A stretch of 64,000 nucleotides of DNA, taken from the NCBI GenBank assembly GCA_022340585.1, contig JAJDNS010000044.1, positions 1-64,000 on the forward strand, in the 5' to 3' direction. Below, one piece after another: positions 49,035 to 57,525 of the stretch. The number at the start of each line of letters is the position of its first letter. Position 1 is the stretch's first letter. The translations under genes and the position numbers were made by a program. Origin of the DNA: Acidobacteriota bacterium. GTDB lineage: Bacteria; Acidobacteriota; Vicinamibacteria; Fen-336. The notes below the pieces were generated by a model. It searched no databases. It saw only the letters and a program-made list of their open reading frames with translations, and was not told the origin of the DNA.

Positions 49035-51659
49035 ATGATCACGTCCCTGGCCGTCGCCGCCCTCCTGGCCTCCGTGTCGCCGGTGAGCCCCGGCACGTCC
49101 TACGACTCCCGCATTCCCACGCTCGAGCAGGTGGTCGGGCACGCCGCCGGAGCGCAGATCTCGAGCCCCGAGCAGATCACCGAGTACCTGAAGGCCCTCG
49201 CCGACGCGGCCCCCGACCGCACGAGGCTCGTCCAATACGCCACCAGCGAGGAGGGGCGACCGCTCCACGTTCTGGCCATCGGGAGCCCGGAGCGGATGGC
49301 CCGCCTGGAGGAGGCGAAGGCCGGCCTCGCCCGGCTCGCCGACCCCCGGGTCCTGGACGGAGGCGAGGCCGACGACCTTCTCTCTCGCCTGCCCGTGGTC
49401 GTCTGGCTGTACCACGGGGTGCACGGGAACGAGATCTCGTCCCCCGAGGCGGCTCTCGCTCTGGCTCACCACCTCCTGGCCGCGGAGGGTGACGCCGACG
49501 TGGACCTCGTCCGGCGGGAGGCCATCGTCCTCGTCGACCCGCTCCAGAACCCCGACGGCCGGGCGCGGTTCGTGGCCTCCAACCGTCTCGCCCAGGGGCC
49601 CTGGCCCGACCCCGAGCCGGCGTCGGCCGAGCACGTGGAGCCCTGGCCGCGGGGACGGTCCAACCACTATCTCTTCGACATGAACCGTGACTGGTTTGCC
49701 CAGACGCAGCCCGAGACCCGGGGCCGTCTCCGCGTGGCCCTGGAGTGGCACCCCCAGGTGGCCGTCGACCTCCACGAGATGGGCGGCGACGCCACCTACT
49801 ACTTCGCTCCGCCCGCGGCGCCGGCCAATCCCCATTTCGCGGAGTCGCAGCACGCCTGGCACGACCGCATCGGCCGGGCCATCGCGGCGAAGTTCGACGA
49901 GCAGGGCGTCGCCTACTTCGTGCGCGAGGTCTACGACTCCTTCTACCCCGGCTACGGCGAGACGTGGCCCATGCTGCACGGGGCGGTGGGGATGACGTTC
50001 GAGCAGGCCTCGGCCCGCGGCCTCGTCTACCGCCGGACCGACGAGACGACGCTGACCTACCTCGACGGGATCCGCCACCATTTCACCGCCGGCCTCGCGA
50101 CCACCGTGACCGCGGCCCGGGCCCGGGAGACGATGCTCCGCGACTACCTCGAGTTCCGGCGCGCCGCGGTGCGCGCCGGAGAGGTGGGGGTGCGGCACTA
50201 CGTGCTCCTGCCCGGCCGCGACCCGGCCCGGGCCCGCCGTCTCGCCGAGCTCCTCGCGCGGCAGGACATCGAGGTCCTCGTTGCCGACGAGGAGCTGCAT
50301 GCGGGGGAGCTTCGATTCCCGGCCGGGAGCTTTGTCGTGCCCCTGGCCCAGCCCGCGGGCCGGCTCGTGCGGAACCTGCTCGACCCGCGGGTCGACATGC
50401 CCAGGGAGTTCCTGGAGGAGCAGGAGCGGCGCCTCGAGAAGCGGCTCCGCGGCGAGATCTACGACGTCACCGCCTGGAGCCTTCCTCTCGTCTTCGACGT
50501 CGAGTGCGTCGGGATCGAGACCGCGGCCACGGGCCGGACGAGCGCCTGGGCCCCGCTCGCCCCCTCGGCCTCCGCTCTCGACGACGCGAAGGTGGCATGG
50601 CTCCTGCCCTGGGGGACAGGCACGGCCGGGGCGGTGGTGGAGGCCCTGGAGGCCGGCCTGAAGGTCCGCGTCGCCGAGGAAGGGACGACGATCGGCGACC
50701 AGACGTTCCCGGCCGGGACCGCCATCGTCCGTCGCGCGGAGAACGGGGACGACGCGCGAGCAACGCTGGGTCGCATCGCGGCCCGCCACCACGCCGAGGT
50801 GACCGCCCTGGACTCGGGGTATCCCGAGCGAGGCGTCTCCCTCGGCAGCTTCAAGGTCCGCCCGCTCAAGGCTCCCCGGGTCCTGCTGGCCTGGGACACG
50901 CCCACCTCCAGCCAGTCCGCGGGGTGGGCGCGCTGGGTGCTGGAGCGGCGCTACGGCCAGAGGGTGAGCGTCGTCCGGGTCTCGTCGCTGTCTCGGGTGG
51001 AGCTCGACCGCTTCGACGTCGTCGTCCTCCCCTCCGGCGACTACGGCGAGGCGCTGGGAAAGAGGGCAGTGGGCCGCCTGAGGGCCTGGGTCCAGGAAGG
51101 GGGCACCCTCGTCGCGCTGGCCGAGGCCGCCCGCTGGCTGACGACCGCGGACGTGGGGCTCCTGGCCACCACCACCGAGCTGCGCAGCGGCTGTCCCGAC
51201 CGGGAGCCGGACGATGAGGAGGCCGGCGCGCGCCCGGAGACGTGCGGGGCCCAGAAGGACGAGCCGTACGATCTCGAGGCCGCGGTCCTGCCGGAGAGGG
51301 AGCGCCCCGAAGCGATCCCGGGGGCCCTGCTGCGCGTGCAGCTGGACGGGGAGCACTGGCTGGCGGCCGGCACCGACGGGCAGATCCAGGCCATCGTGGA
51401 TAGCCGCCGGGTCTTCAGCCCCCTCAAGCTGGACGAGGGTCGCAACGTGGGTGTCTACGAGGGGGCGGACGACGTGGTCGCCAGCGGCTTCGTCCCCGAC
51501 CCCGCCCGCGATCTCCTGGCCCAGAAGGCCTTCCTCATGCACCAGCCCCTGGGCCGCGGCCACGTGGTGGCCTTCGCCGAGGACCCCAACTACCGCGGCT
51601 ACGCCGAGGCCACGGAGCTGCTCTTCATGAACGCGGTCCTCCTGGGGCCGGCCTACTGA
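49035..51659 (+). CDS. M14 family zinc carboxypeptidase-like exported protein
   Basis: 874 residues. Short signal peptide, then the M14 domain: WLYHGVHGNEISSPEAALAL (HxxE zinc ligands), LVDPLQNPDGRARFV, NRDWFAQTQPETRG, VAVDLHEMGGDATYYF (third ligand His) and GMTFEQASARG (catalytic Glu). The region after about 400 has no known catalytic motif and probably includes a class I glutamine amidotransferase-like fold (VLLAWDTPTSSQSAGWARWV ... VVVLPSGDYGEALG). Such large M14 proteins are common in Bacteroidetes, Acidobacteriota and Gemmatimonadota; specificity is unknown. SD GAGGAGAG upstream. Confidence 0.88.
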   Translation: MITSLAVAALLASVSPVSPGTSYDSRIPTLEQVVGHAAGAQISSPEQITEYLKALADAAPDRTRLVQYATSEEGRPLHVLAIGSPERMARLEEAKAGLARLADPRVLDGGEADDLLSRLPVVVWLYHGVHGNEISSPEAALALAHHLLAAEGDADVDLVRREAIVLVDPLQNPDGRARFVASNRLAQGPWPDPEPASAEHVEPWPRGRSNHYLFDMNRDWFAQTQPETRGRLRVALEWHPQVAVDLHEMGGDATYYFAPPAAPANPHFAESQHAWHDRIGRAIAAKFDEQGVAYFVREVYDSFYPGYGETWPMLHGAVGMTFEQASARGLVYRRTDETTLTYLDGIRHHFTAGLATTVTAARARETMLRDYLEFRRAAVRAGEVGVRHYVLLPGRDPARARRLAELLARQDIEVLVADEELHAGELRFPAGSFVVPLAQPAGRLVRNLLDPRVDMPREFLEEQERRLEKRLRGEIYDVTAWSLPLVFDVECVGIETAATGRTSAWAPLAPSASALDDAKVAWLLPWGTGTAGAVVEALEAGLKVRVAEEGTTIGDQTFPAGTAIVRRAENGDDARATLGRIAARHHAEVTALDSGYPERGVSLGSFKVRPLKAPRVLLAWDTPTSSQSAGWARWVLERRYGQRVSVVRVSSLSRVELDRFDVVVLPSGDYGEALGKRAVGRLRAWVQEGGTLVALAEAARWLTTADVGLLATTTELRSGCPDREPDDEEAGARPETCGAQKDEPYDLEAAVLPERERPEAIPGALLRVQLDGEHWLAAGTDGQIQAIVDSRRVFSPLKLDEGRNVGVYEGADDVVASGFVPDPARDLLAQKAFLMHQPLGRGHVVAFAEDPNYRGYAEATELLFMNAVLLGPAY

Positions 51660-51748
51660 TCGATGCGCGAATGATCCCGTTGTGCGTCATTCGCGCATCC
51701 TTCCGTTTCCGTGTCCGTTGCCGTTGTCCGCTTGGAGAGGAGGCCGCC

Positions 51749-52300
51749 GTGCCGAGAGAGACAAGAGGCATCGTGCTGGTCCTGGCCGTGGCCGCGCTGG
51801 GTCTTGCCGGCTCGGTCGCGCTGGCCCAGGACGGGTATGCGGAGGACCGGGCGAAGATCGAGGACCTGCAGGCGCGCTACATGTTCGCGCTGGACTTCGG
51901 TGACGCCGAGACCTACGCGGCGACCTTCGCCGAGGACGGGGTGCTCGACTTCGGCATGGGAGAGACCCTCGGGCGCCAGGCCATCCGCGACCTCATCGCG
52001 AGCATGCCGCGGACCGACGAGGTCACCGAGGCCCCCGACGGTTCGAAGCTGCGGCCCGCCGCCGGACGCCACAACATCACCAACATCGTCCTCAGGATCG
52101 AGGGCAACCGCGCGGTCGGAAGGGCCTACTGGTTCCACATGGGGAATGACAACGCGGAGCGGAGCGCGGTCCTCGACTCTTTCGGCCACTACGAGGACGA
52201 GCTGGTCAAGGTGAACGGCGAGTGGCTGTTCAGCCGCCGGAAGATCTACAACGAGCAGATGCCCAACTGGGCTGCGAAGGGCGGGAACCCGGCCTGGTAG
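51749..52300 (+). CDS. Exported SnoaL-like (NTF2-fold) protein
   Basis: 183 residues from GTG 51749, preferred for GGAGAGGAGG 5 nt upstream and the signal peptide it yields (RGIVLVLAVAALGLAGSVALAQ). The mature part (AKIEDLQARYMFALDFGDAETYAATFAEDG, LGRQAIRDLIASM, HNITNIVLRIEGNRAVGRAYWF, WLFSRRKIYNEQ) is a SnoaL_4-type domain. Members are enzymes (cyclases, dehydratases) or binding proteins. Function unknown. Confidence 0.85.
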   Translation: MPRETRGIVLVLAVAALGLAGSVALAQDGYAEDRAKIEDLQARYMFALDFGDAETYAATFAEDGVLDFGMGETLGRQAIRDLIASMPRTDEVTEAPDGSKLRPAAGRHNITNIVLRIEGNRAVGRAYWFHMGNDNAERSAVLDSFGHYEDELVKVNGEWLFSRRKIYNEQMPNWAAKGGNPAW

Positions 52301-52304
52301 ACGC

Positions 52305-53500
52305 CGGCCTCACGCGCAGGGGCAGCGCGGAGGCGGCCATGAGCGCGTTGTCGGGGTCGGACAGGTAGAAGATCTCCCGCCCGTCGCCCCGCCACCGCGG
52401 AGCCCAGCCGCCGCCCACGGAGATCGGAACCTTCGGTCCGGGTCCCGGGAAGGGGACCACGTACACCTCCCAGCTCCCGCTCTCTCGCTCCGTCTCCCGA
52501 CCTTCTCGGTCGAGCCACGCGATCCTGGTGTCGGCGGGCCCGGGTCGAACGGCTGGGCCAGCAGGGTGCCCTGCCGCAGGAAGAGGACGTGCCCCTCGCT
52601 GTAGAGGACGGGCCCCGTGTCGACCGGGCCCACGACGGACTCCACCTCGCCCGACTCGACCGAGCGAACCACCGCACGGCCGGTGTCGTCATCCGGGTCG
52701 AACGCGAAGTCCAGGAAGTGCCGCCCGCCCGGGAGGAATGCCAGCTGGCTGGGCATCCGGGAGGATGCCGTCGGCGCCGCCGACCGAGGCCGTCCGCCGG
52801 ACTGAGACGGCAATGGGGACTATCCCTCCGTCTCGTTCGTAGCCTCCCGGGGCCAGGGTCCAGCCCTCGGGGGGGGCACCGTGAACAGCGTCGGGAGGGC
52901 AGGAGCCGGCGGGGTCCGGAGGAAGGCGAAGGCGCCCCAGGCGAGAGCCGCAAAGGCGACGGCCACAGCTGCGACCACCATCAGGAGGCGCTCGCGATTC
53001 CTCGCCGGCGACACGGGGGATGCGCCTCCCGGTGCCCCATCCGGTCGCTCGAGGGCGATCCGGGCCTCCCCGATGTGCTGGAGCCGCTGTCGACGGTCCT
53101 TGTCCAGGCAGCGGCGCAGGAGGTGTCGGATCCCAGGCGGGGTCCCGGAAGGGAGCCGGTCGAGTGGGGGAGCCTCCTTAGATGACGCCGGCGAGCGTCT
53201 CGGCCACGGAGTCACCCCTGTGCAGCCGCTCGCCCGTCAGCATCTCGTACAGCAGGGCGCCGAAGGAGAAGACGTCGCTACGGGCGTCGACGGCCTTTCC
53301 CTTCGCCTGCTCCGGGCTCATGTTGGCGGCGGTGCCCAGGATGACGCCGGCCTGGGTCCCGGACTGGGCGAGGGTGGGGGACTGGGACAGGTCGCTGGCA
53401 GAGCCTCCGTCCGGCTCGCCCGCCCACGCCTTGGCGAGGCCGAAGTCCAGGACCTTGACCTTGTCGTCCGGGGCGAGCTTCACGTTCGCGGGCTCGACCG
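52305..53500 (-). pseudogene. Remnant of a Ser/Thr protein kinase with PD40/TolB-like C-terminal repeats
   Basis: The homology starts abruptly near 53495 at EPANVKLAPDDKVKVLDFG (HRDLKPAN expected), so the N-lobe and the catalytic HRD are gone. It continues through GTAANMSPEQAKGKAVDARS and LLYEMLTGERLHRGDSVAET to TAA at 53178. The next frame resumes with KEAPPLDRLPSGTPP and LLRRCLDKDRRQRLQHIGEA, a membrane span (LLMVVAAVAVAFAALAWGAF), then another frame with LAFLPGGRHFLDFAFDPDDD and LLAQPFDP, then a third with VVPFPGPGPKVPISVGGGWA and GREIFYLSDPDNALMA. At least three frame changes plus a 5' truncation. Intact relatives are abundant in Acidobacteriota. Confidence 0.85.
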
Positions 53501-53552
53501 ACAGAGCCACGTGCGGCCGTCCTCCTGAGGTGATGCTATTGGGTGGGAGTAT

Positions 53553-53597
53553 GGCCGCTCGGCGAGACCGACGAGACGTCAAACGTGAAACTGGATT
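53553..53597. repeat. Repeat block alpha, copy 1
   Basis: Starts TGGCCGCTCGGCGAGA and matches 54915-54961 at about 38 of 47 positions with one gap. Same orientation as copy 2; the two lie on either side of the DUF4397 gene. Confidence 0.65.
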
Positions 53598-53601
53598 CCA
53601 C

Positions 53602-53625
53602 GTGACTCGGTCCGGACCGAGTCAC
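53602..53625. repeat. 24-bp perfect palindrome
   Basis: GTGACTCGGTCC followed directly by its exact reverse complement, no loop; CA and TG two bases further out also pair. A related palindrome (CTCCGTCC and its complement) lies at 54804-54819. Confidence 0.85.
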
Positions 53626-53794
53626 ATGAACATGAATGCCAATGTCAGGATGGCATGCGGTTCGGAGCGTCGCGAGGTGGCGGGGCAACCGCTGAGGCAA
53701 GGGGGTCGAGTCCGACGGCCCGACGCCGAACTGCCAACGAACCCCGCGCTCGGGTCCCAGACATCAGATCCCTCGCGCGACGACCATACGATGG

Positions 53795-53898
53795 AGAACG
53801 AAACGGGGGTCAGAGAACGAAACGGGGGTCAGGTCTCAGAATGGTGATTCGCGCGTGCGAGCGGCGCGGCGAAGCAGCATTCGTGGACCTGACCCCGT
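53795..53898. repeat. GGGGTCAG repeat: tandem pair plus inverted copy
   Basis: GAGAACGAAACGGGGGTCA occurs twice in tandem (from 53795 and 53814). The second continues into GGTCTCAGAATG, and an inverted, slightly diverged copy (CATTCGTGGACCTGACCCCGT, 53878-53898) faces it across about 33 bp, giving a REP-pair-like hairpin. Confidence 0.7.
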
Positions 53899-53947
53899 GT
53901 CCGCGCCTGGAGGCAACGAGCCAAGCGGCAGACATTGTCCTCCCTGA

Positions 53948-54637
53948 TCAGGGAGCGTCCACGAGCGGGAGAGCGCCGAGCGACCCGTCCGACGCCAGCC
54001 CGGTGGCGAACACCGTGTAGTTCGTGCCGCCGGCGAGGTCGACACCCGGGAGGGGCAGCGCCACCGTCGACGTGCCGGCCAACCGCACCTCCAGGTCGTA
54101 GGTGCCCCCGTCGACCTCGGCGTACTGGGTGGCCGCCCGGAACGCCACCCCTCCGAAGATCACCGGACCGTCGGTCACCGCCACACTCACCTCGGGCGCG
54201 TCGGGGCTGGTGTGGACGAACCGCACCTTGGCCTGTCCGTTGGGCGAGCGGTTGTCCAGCAGGACCAGGGGCTGAATGTCGGCGAGCAGGCCGGTGGCGG
54301 CGATGGTGTACGAGGCATCCGCTCCGAGAGGGACGGTGGCGTCGATCACCACCGGAGAGCTCTGGCCGGCCGGGGTCACGGTGATCCGGACATCGCCGGC
54401 GGGGACCGGCAGGTAGCCGGTGGCGTCCAGGTAGGCCGCGCCCGCGACCGCGACCTCTCCGTTGACCGCCACGTCGACGGCCGGCGCGTCCGGGGAGAGG
54501 TGGACCACCCGGACCTGGGCGATCCCGACTTCCCCCGGACCGGTGACGGCGTCGTCGTCGTCGCTGCACGCAGCGGCGAGGAAGGGCACGGCGAGAACGG
54601 CGAGGAGTCGTCCGGAACGGCGCAGTCTATTCATCAT
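53948..54637 (-). CDS. DUF4397 lipoprotein
   Basis: 229 residues. MMNRLRRSGRLLAVLAVPFL then AAACSDDDD: a lipobox with acidic residues after the Cys, predicting a lipid-anchored exported protein. Two similar beta-sandwich repeats follow, each opening VRVVHLSPDAPAVDVAVNG (about 40-130) and VRFVHTSPDAPEVSVAVTDG (about 132-225), the DUF4397 pattern. AAAGGAGG 6 nt upstream of ATG 54637 is a strong ribosome-binding site. Function unknown, probably envelope or adhesion-related. Direct repeats lie on both sides. Confidence 0.88.
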   Translation of the reverse strand: MMNRLRRSGRLLAVLAVPFLAAACSDDDDAVTGPGEVGIAQVRVVHLSPDAPAVDVAVNGEVAVAGAAYLDATGYLPVPAGDVRITVTPAGQSSPVVIDATVPLGADASYTIAATGLLADIQPLVLLDNRSPNGQAKVRFVHTSPDAPEVSVAVTDGPVIFGGVAFRAATQYAEVDGGTYDLEVRLAGTSTVALPLPGVDLAGGTNYTVFATGLASDGSLGALPLVDAP

Positions 54638-54686
54638 CTCGAGCCTCCTTTCGGGCTGTGGGTAGAGACGGTGTGGGCCGATGATT

Positions 54687-54704
54687 TGTTCCAGATTTTG
54701 AACA
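54687..54704. promoter_or_regulatory. TGTTC-N8-GAACA dyad, possible operator
   Basis: Inverted repeat about 50 bp upstream of the DUF4397 ATG in an AT-rich tract, where an operator would be expected. No protein can be named. Confidence 0.3.
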
Positions 54705-54803
54705 GGTTTTGGATCAGAGAATCCCCGATTGGCCACAAGCTTCGTGGAATGAGTTGTTTCGGGCCGTCGTCAGAGAGACCCGGGGCGTGCTGAGGGCGGC
54801 GGA

Positions 54804-54819
54804 CTCCGTCCGGACGGAG
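54804..54819. repeat. 16-bp perfect palindrome
   Basis: CTCCGTCC followed by its exact reverse complement. It shares the GACTC-x-GTCCGGAC-x-GAG layout with the palindrome at 53602-53625. Confidence 0.75.
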
Positions 54820-54845
54820 GTGGCGTGCGCGTTCCGCGCCCAGGT

Positions 54846-54961
54846 GGGGTCAGGTCTCAGAATGCCGAGTCGCGCGTGGGAGCGGAGCCCACGGCCACCA
54901 TCAGCGGAAGGGGTGGCCGCTCGGCGAGAACCGGCGAGACGTCGAACATGAACCTTGATTA
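54846..54961. repeat. Repeat blocks beta and alpha, copy 2
   Basis: GGGGTCAGGTCTCAGAATG (54846-54864) plus a diverged GTCGCGCGTGGGAGCGG tail repeats 53826-53869. TGGCCGCTCGGCGAGA and onward (54915-54961) repeats 53553-53597. Order is alpha-beta left of the DUF4397 gene and beta-alpha right of it, same orientation. Confidence 0.65.
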
Positions 54962-55000
54962 CCGGGATGACGCCGGGGGCGCTGCTGCCTGCGCCGGTGA

Positions 55001-55096
55001 GCAGGTCGCCGCCGTCCCCACGACATCGAGTCGGAGCGGCTGGCTCCGGGTGGGGAGCGGGACACCCTGGACTACCTGCCTCGGCTACAGATCTAG
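55001..55096 (+). other. Possible 3' remnant of a lost gene
   Basis: A short frame without a start reads HDIESERLAPGGERDTLDYL and ends PRLQI-stop at 55094-55096. The composition is protein-like and it directly abuts the repeat block. It overlaps the 3' end of the ABC-F gene on the other strand by 4 bp. No family recognised; could be chance. Confidence 0.25.
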
Positions 55097-57279
55097 CGGG
55101 CCCCTCGGGCCGCGGGGGAGGGGGTGATCTCGGCCAGACGCGCCGCCCGCTCGTCGACCTCGGCCTGTAGGGCCTCCCACTGGCCCATGAGGTCGCCGGC
55201 CTCCCACATCAGCTTCTGGTGCTTCTCCGCGGCCTCGGCGGCTCGGGCCCGATCGTCGTAGAAGCCGGGGGAGGCCATCTCCGCCTCGGTGTCCTTCACC
55301 GCCTGCTCGGCTTCCGAGACCCGCGTCTCGAGCTCGCTGAGGCGCTTCCGCATGCGCTTGAGCTCCCGCTCGAGGACCTGACGCTCGGGTTGTGCCCCCG
55401 GCTGGCGCAAGCGGGGGGCCATGGGGTCCACCGGCGCGGAGGTGGCCGGCTGGCCGTTCGAGCGGGAGGTCTTGCGCTTCGCGGCCTTCCCCCTCTTCGA
55501 GGTCTTCCCCGAGGCGGCGGTGGACCGGCCTCCGGCCGCGCCGGCGGCCTGCGCTCCCGAGGCGGCGCTGGCCTGGGCCACCGTGGCCGCCAGGGCCCCC
55601 GAGGCCACGCCGTCTTCCTCCTGGCTTCGCGCCGCAAGCGGCGTGACGGGGAAGGGCGTGTCCTCTCCCAGCTCTCTCCGCTTCTTCCAGTAGATGAAGT
55701 CCTCGTATCCCCCGGGGTACAGAGGCGCCTCGCCCCCGCCCACCTCGATGACCTTCTCGGCGAGGCGGTCCACGAAGTAGCGGTCGTGAGAGACGAAGAT
55801 GAGGGTGCCCTTGTACTCGGCGAGGGCCTCGAGGAGGACGTCCTTGGAGTCGAGGTCGAGGTGGTTGGTGGGCTCGTCGAGGAGCAGCACGTTGGACGGG
55901 CGCAGGAGCATGGACGCCAGCGCCAGGCGGTTGCGCTCGCCGCCGGAGAGGACCGCCACCTTCTTGTAGACGTCGTCCCCCTCGAACAGGAAGCCACCGA
56001 GGATGGTGCGGATCATGGGCACCATCGTCGTCGGGCTCGAGGCGGTCATCTCCTCGTAGACGGTCCGGGTCGGGTTCAGCTCCGCGGCCTGGTCCTGGGC
56101 GAAGTAGTCGAGGACCACCCGGTGGCCCTCTCTCCGGATGCCTTCGGACGGGCCGTCGACCCCGGCGAGGATGCGCATGAGCGTGGTCTTGCCCGCCCCG
56201 TTGGGGCCCACGAGGGCAATGCGGTCGCCTCGCTCGATCAGGAGGTCCACGTGGCGGAGGACGACGTTGTCGTCGTAGGCGCGTCGGACGCCCTTCGCCT
56301 CCAGGACCACCCGTCCGGGGCGCGGGGCCTCCGGGAAGCGGAACCGGATCTTCTTGCGCTCCGGGGGGATCTCGATGCGCTCGACCTTGTCGAGCATCTT
56401 GATCCGGCTCTGGACCTGCCTGGCCTTGGTGGCGGTGTACCGGAACCGGTTGATGAAGACCTCGGCCTTCTCGATCTCGTCGGTCTGCCGCTTCCAGGCC
56501 GCCCTCAGCCGCTCCATCCGGCCCTGGTGCTCGACCACGTACTTCGAGTAGTTGCCGTGATAGTCGGTGAGGGTCTTGAGCCCCACCTCGGTGATGCGCT
56601 TGATGGTGGAGTCGAGGAAGAAGCGGTCGTGGGAAACGAGGACGACCGAGCCCGGGTAGTCCCCGAGGTACTCCTCGAGCCAGTTGCGCGCCGGCAGGTC
56701 GAGGTGGTTGGTGGGCTCGTCCATGAGCAGCAGGTTGGGGCGGGCCAGCAGCAGCTTGGCCAGGGCGATCCGCATCTGCCAGCCGCCGGAGAACTCCTCG
56801 GTGTTCCGCTCCTGGTCGGCGAGGCTGAACCCGAGCCCCTTCAGGACGGCGGCCACCCGGGCGTCGATCTCGTAGCCGCCCCGCTCCTTGAACCGGTCGG
56901 TGACGTCGGCGTAGCGCTCGAGGAGCCGGGCGAGGTCGGCGTCCTCCTCCGAGGCGCCGGCCAGGGACTCCTCGAGACGGTGCTGCTCCTCCTTGAGGGC
57001 CAGGAGCTCCTCGAAGGCCAGGAGGACCTCATCGCGCACCGTGCGCCCGTGGTGGACGATCCCGTCCTGGGGCAGGTAGCCGATGGTGGTGCCAGTGGCC
57101 ATCCGGATCGAGCCGTGGTCGGGCTCTTCCAGCCCGGCGAGCATCTTCAGGAGGGTGGTCTTCCCGGCGCCGTTGGGGCCGGTGAGCCCGATGCGGTCGC
57201 GCTTCTTGACGTGCCAGGAGACGTCCTCGAAGAGGATCCGCTCCCCGTAGCGCTTGGAGAGGTTTTCGACGTGGATCAT
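55093..57279 (-). CDS. ABC-F family ATPase (Uup/YheS-like)
   Basis: 728 residues, soluble. Two ABC cassettes: Walker A GLTGPNGAGKTTLL and ALVGPNGAGKTTLM; signatures EFSGGWQMRIALAKL and VLSGGERNRLALASM; Walker B LLLMDEPTNHLDL and LLLLDEPTNHLDL. A linker with KARQVQSRIKMLDK (P-site tRNA-interaction motif region) lies between them. An Ala/Lys-rich linker (about 560-640) leads to a C-terminal coiled coil (about 645-720, ELKRMRKRLSELETRVSEAE) as in Uup. It acts on ribosomes or DNA structure, not transport. ATG 57279 overlaps the upstream gene's stop (ATGA). Confidence 0.93.
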   Translation of the reverse strand: MIHVENLSKRYGERILFEDVSWHVKKRDRIGLTGPNGAGKTTLLKMLAGLEEPDHGSIRMATGTTIGYLPQDGIVHHGRTVRDEVLLAFEELLALKEEQHRLEESLAGASEEDADLARLLERYADVTDRFKERGGYEIDARVAAVLKGLGFSLADQERNTEEFSGGWQMRIALAKLLLARPNLLLMDEPTNHLDLPARNWLEEYLGDYPGSVVLVSHDRFFLDSTIKRITEVGLKTLTDYHGNYSKYVVEHQGRMERLRAAWKRQTDEIEKAEVFINRFRYTATKARQVQSRIKMLDKVERIEIPPERKKIRFRFPEAPRPGRVVLEAKGVRRAYDDNVVLRHVDLLIERGDRIALVGPNGAGKTTLMRILAGVDGPSEGIRREGHRVVLDYFAQDQAAELNPTRTVYEEMTASSPTTMVPMIRTILGGFLFEGDDVYKKVAVLSGGERNRLALASMLLRPSNVLLLDEPTNHLDLDSKDVLLEALAEYKGTLIFVSHDRYFVDRLAEKVIEVGGGEAPLYPGGYEDFIYWKKRRELGEDTPFPVTPLAARSQEEDGVASGALAATVAQASAASGAQAAGAAGGRSTAASGKTSKRGKAAKRKTSRSNGQPATSAPVDPMAPRLRQPGAQPERQVLERELKRMRKRLSELETRVSEAEQAVKDTEAEMASPGFYDDRARAAEAAEKHQKLMWEAGDLMGQWEALQAEVDERAARLAEITPSPAARGAR

Positions 57280-57512
57280 GCGTCGAGCTGCAGGAACTCC
57301 AGGCAGCTGCGCTGCAGCATGTCCCGATGCTGGGGGTCCATGAAGTTGAGGCGGTACTCGTTGATGACCTTGACCTCCATCTGCTCCCATTCCTTCCAGC
57401 AGCTGGCGCAGATGGAGCCGAGCACCTTCGCCTTCGCCTCGGGGGTGAAGGGAACACGGTGGGCGGGGGGAGCCTCGCCCGGCTGGGAGCAGCGGCTGCA
57501 CTTCAGGGCCAT
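57276..57512 (-). CDS. YggX-like Fe(2+)-trafficking protein with CxxC pairs
   Basis: 78 residues. The C-terminal part (SCWKEWEQMEVKVINEYRLN, FMDPQHRDMLQ) matches the YggX/Fe(2+)-trafficking family core (W..W...INE.RLN.MDP.HR.FL). Unlike E. coli YggX it has KCSRC near the N-terminus and CASC before the core, which together could bind zinc or iron. SD GGAGAG 4 nt upstream. Promoter TATAAT at 57534-57539 (minus). Co-transcribed with the ABC-F gene through an ATGA overlap. Confidence 0.75.
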   Translation of the reverse strand: MALKCSRCSQPGEAPPAHRVPFTPEAKAKVLGSICASCWKEWEQMEVKVINEYRLNFMDPQHRDMLQRSCLEFLQLDA

Positions 57513-57525
57513 GGTCTCTCCGTCG

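Larger units (their letters stand above)
53501..53947. other. Repeat-rich gap without a gene
   Basis: 447 bp. Holds repeat block alpha (53553-53597), a 24-bp perfect palindrome (53602-53625), GGGGTCAG units with an inverted copy (53795-53898) and the 3' end of the DUF4397 gene's transcript region. No coding potential seen. Confidence 0.6.
54638..55000. other. Upstream region of the DUF4397 gene, repeat-rich
   Basis: About 360 bp. The first 120 bp (54660-54780) are clearly AT-richer than the rest of the window and hold a TGTTC/GAACA dyad. Then come a 16-bp palindrome (54804-54819), repeat block beta (54846-54885) and repeat block alpha copy 2 (54915-54961). No gene seen. Confidence 0.55.

Noticed and set aside
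48271-51563. Very long open frame on the minus strand opposite the M14 peptidase gene
   Set aside because: It is a high-G+C shadow frame: no start signal, no recognisable domain, and the opposite strand encodes clear M14 motifs.
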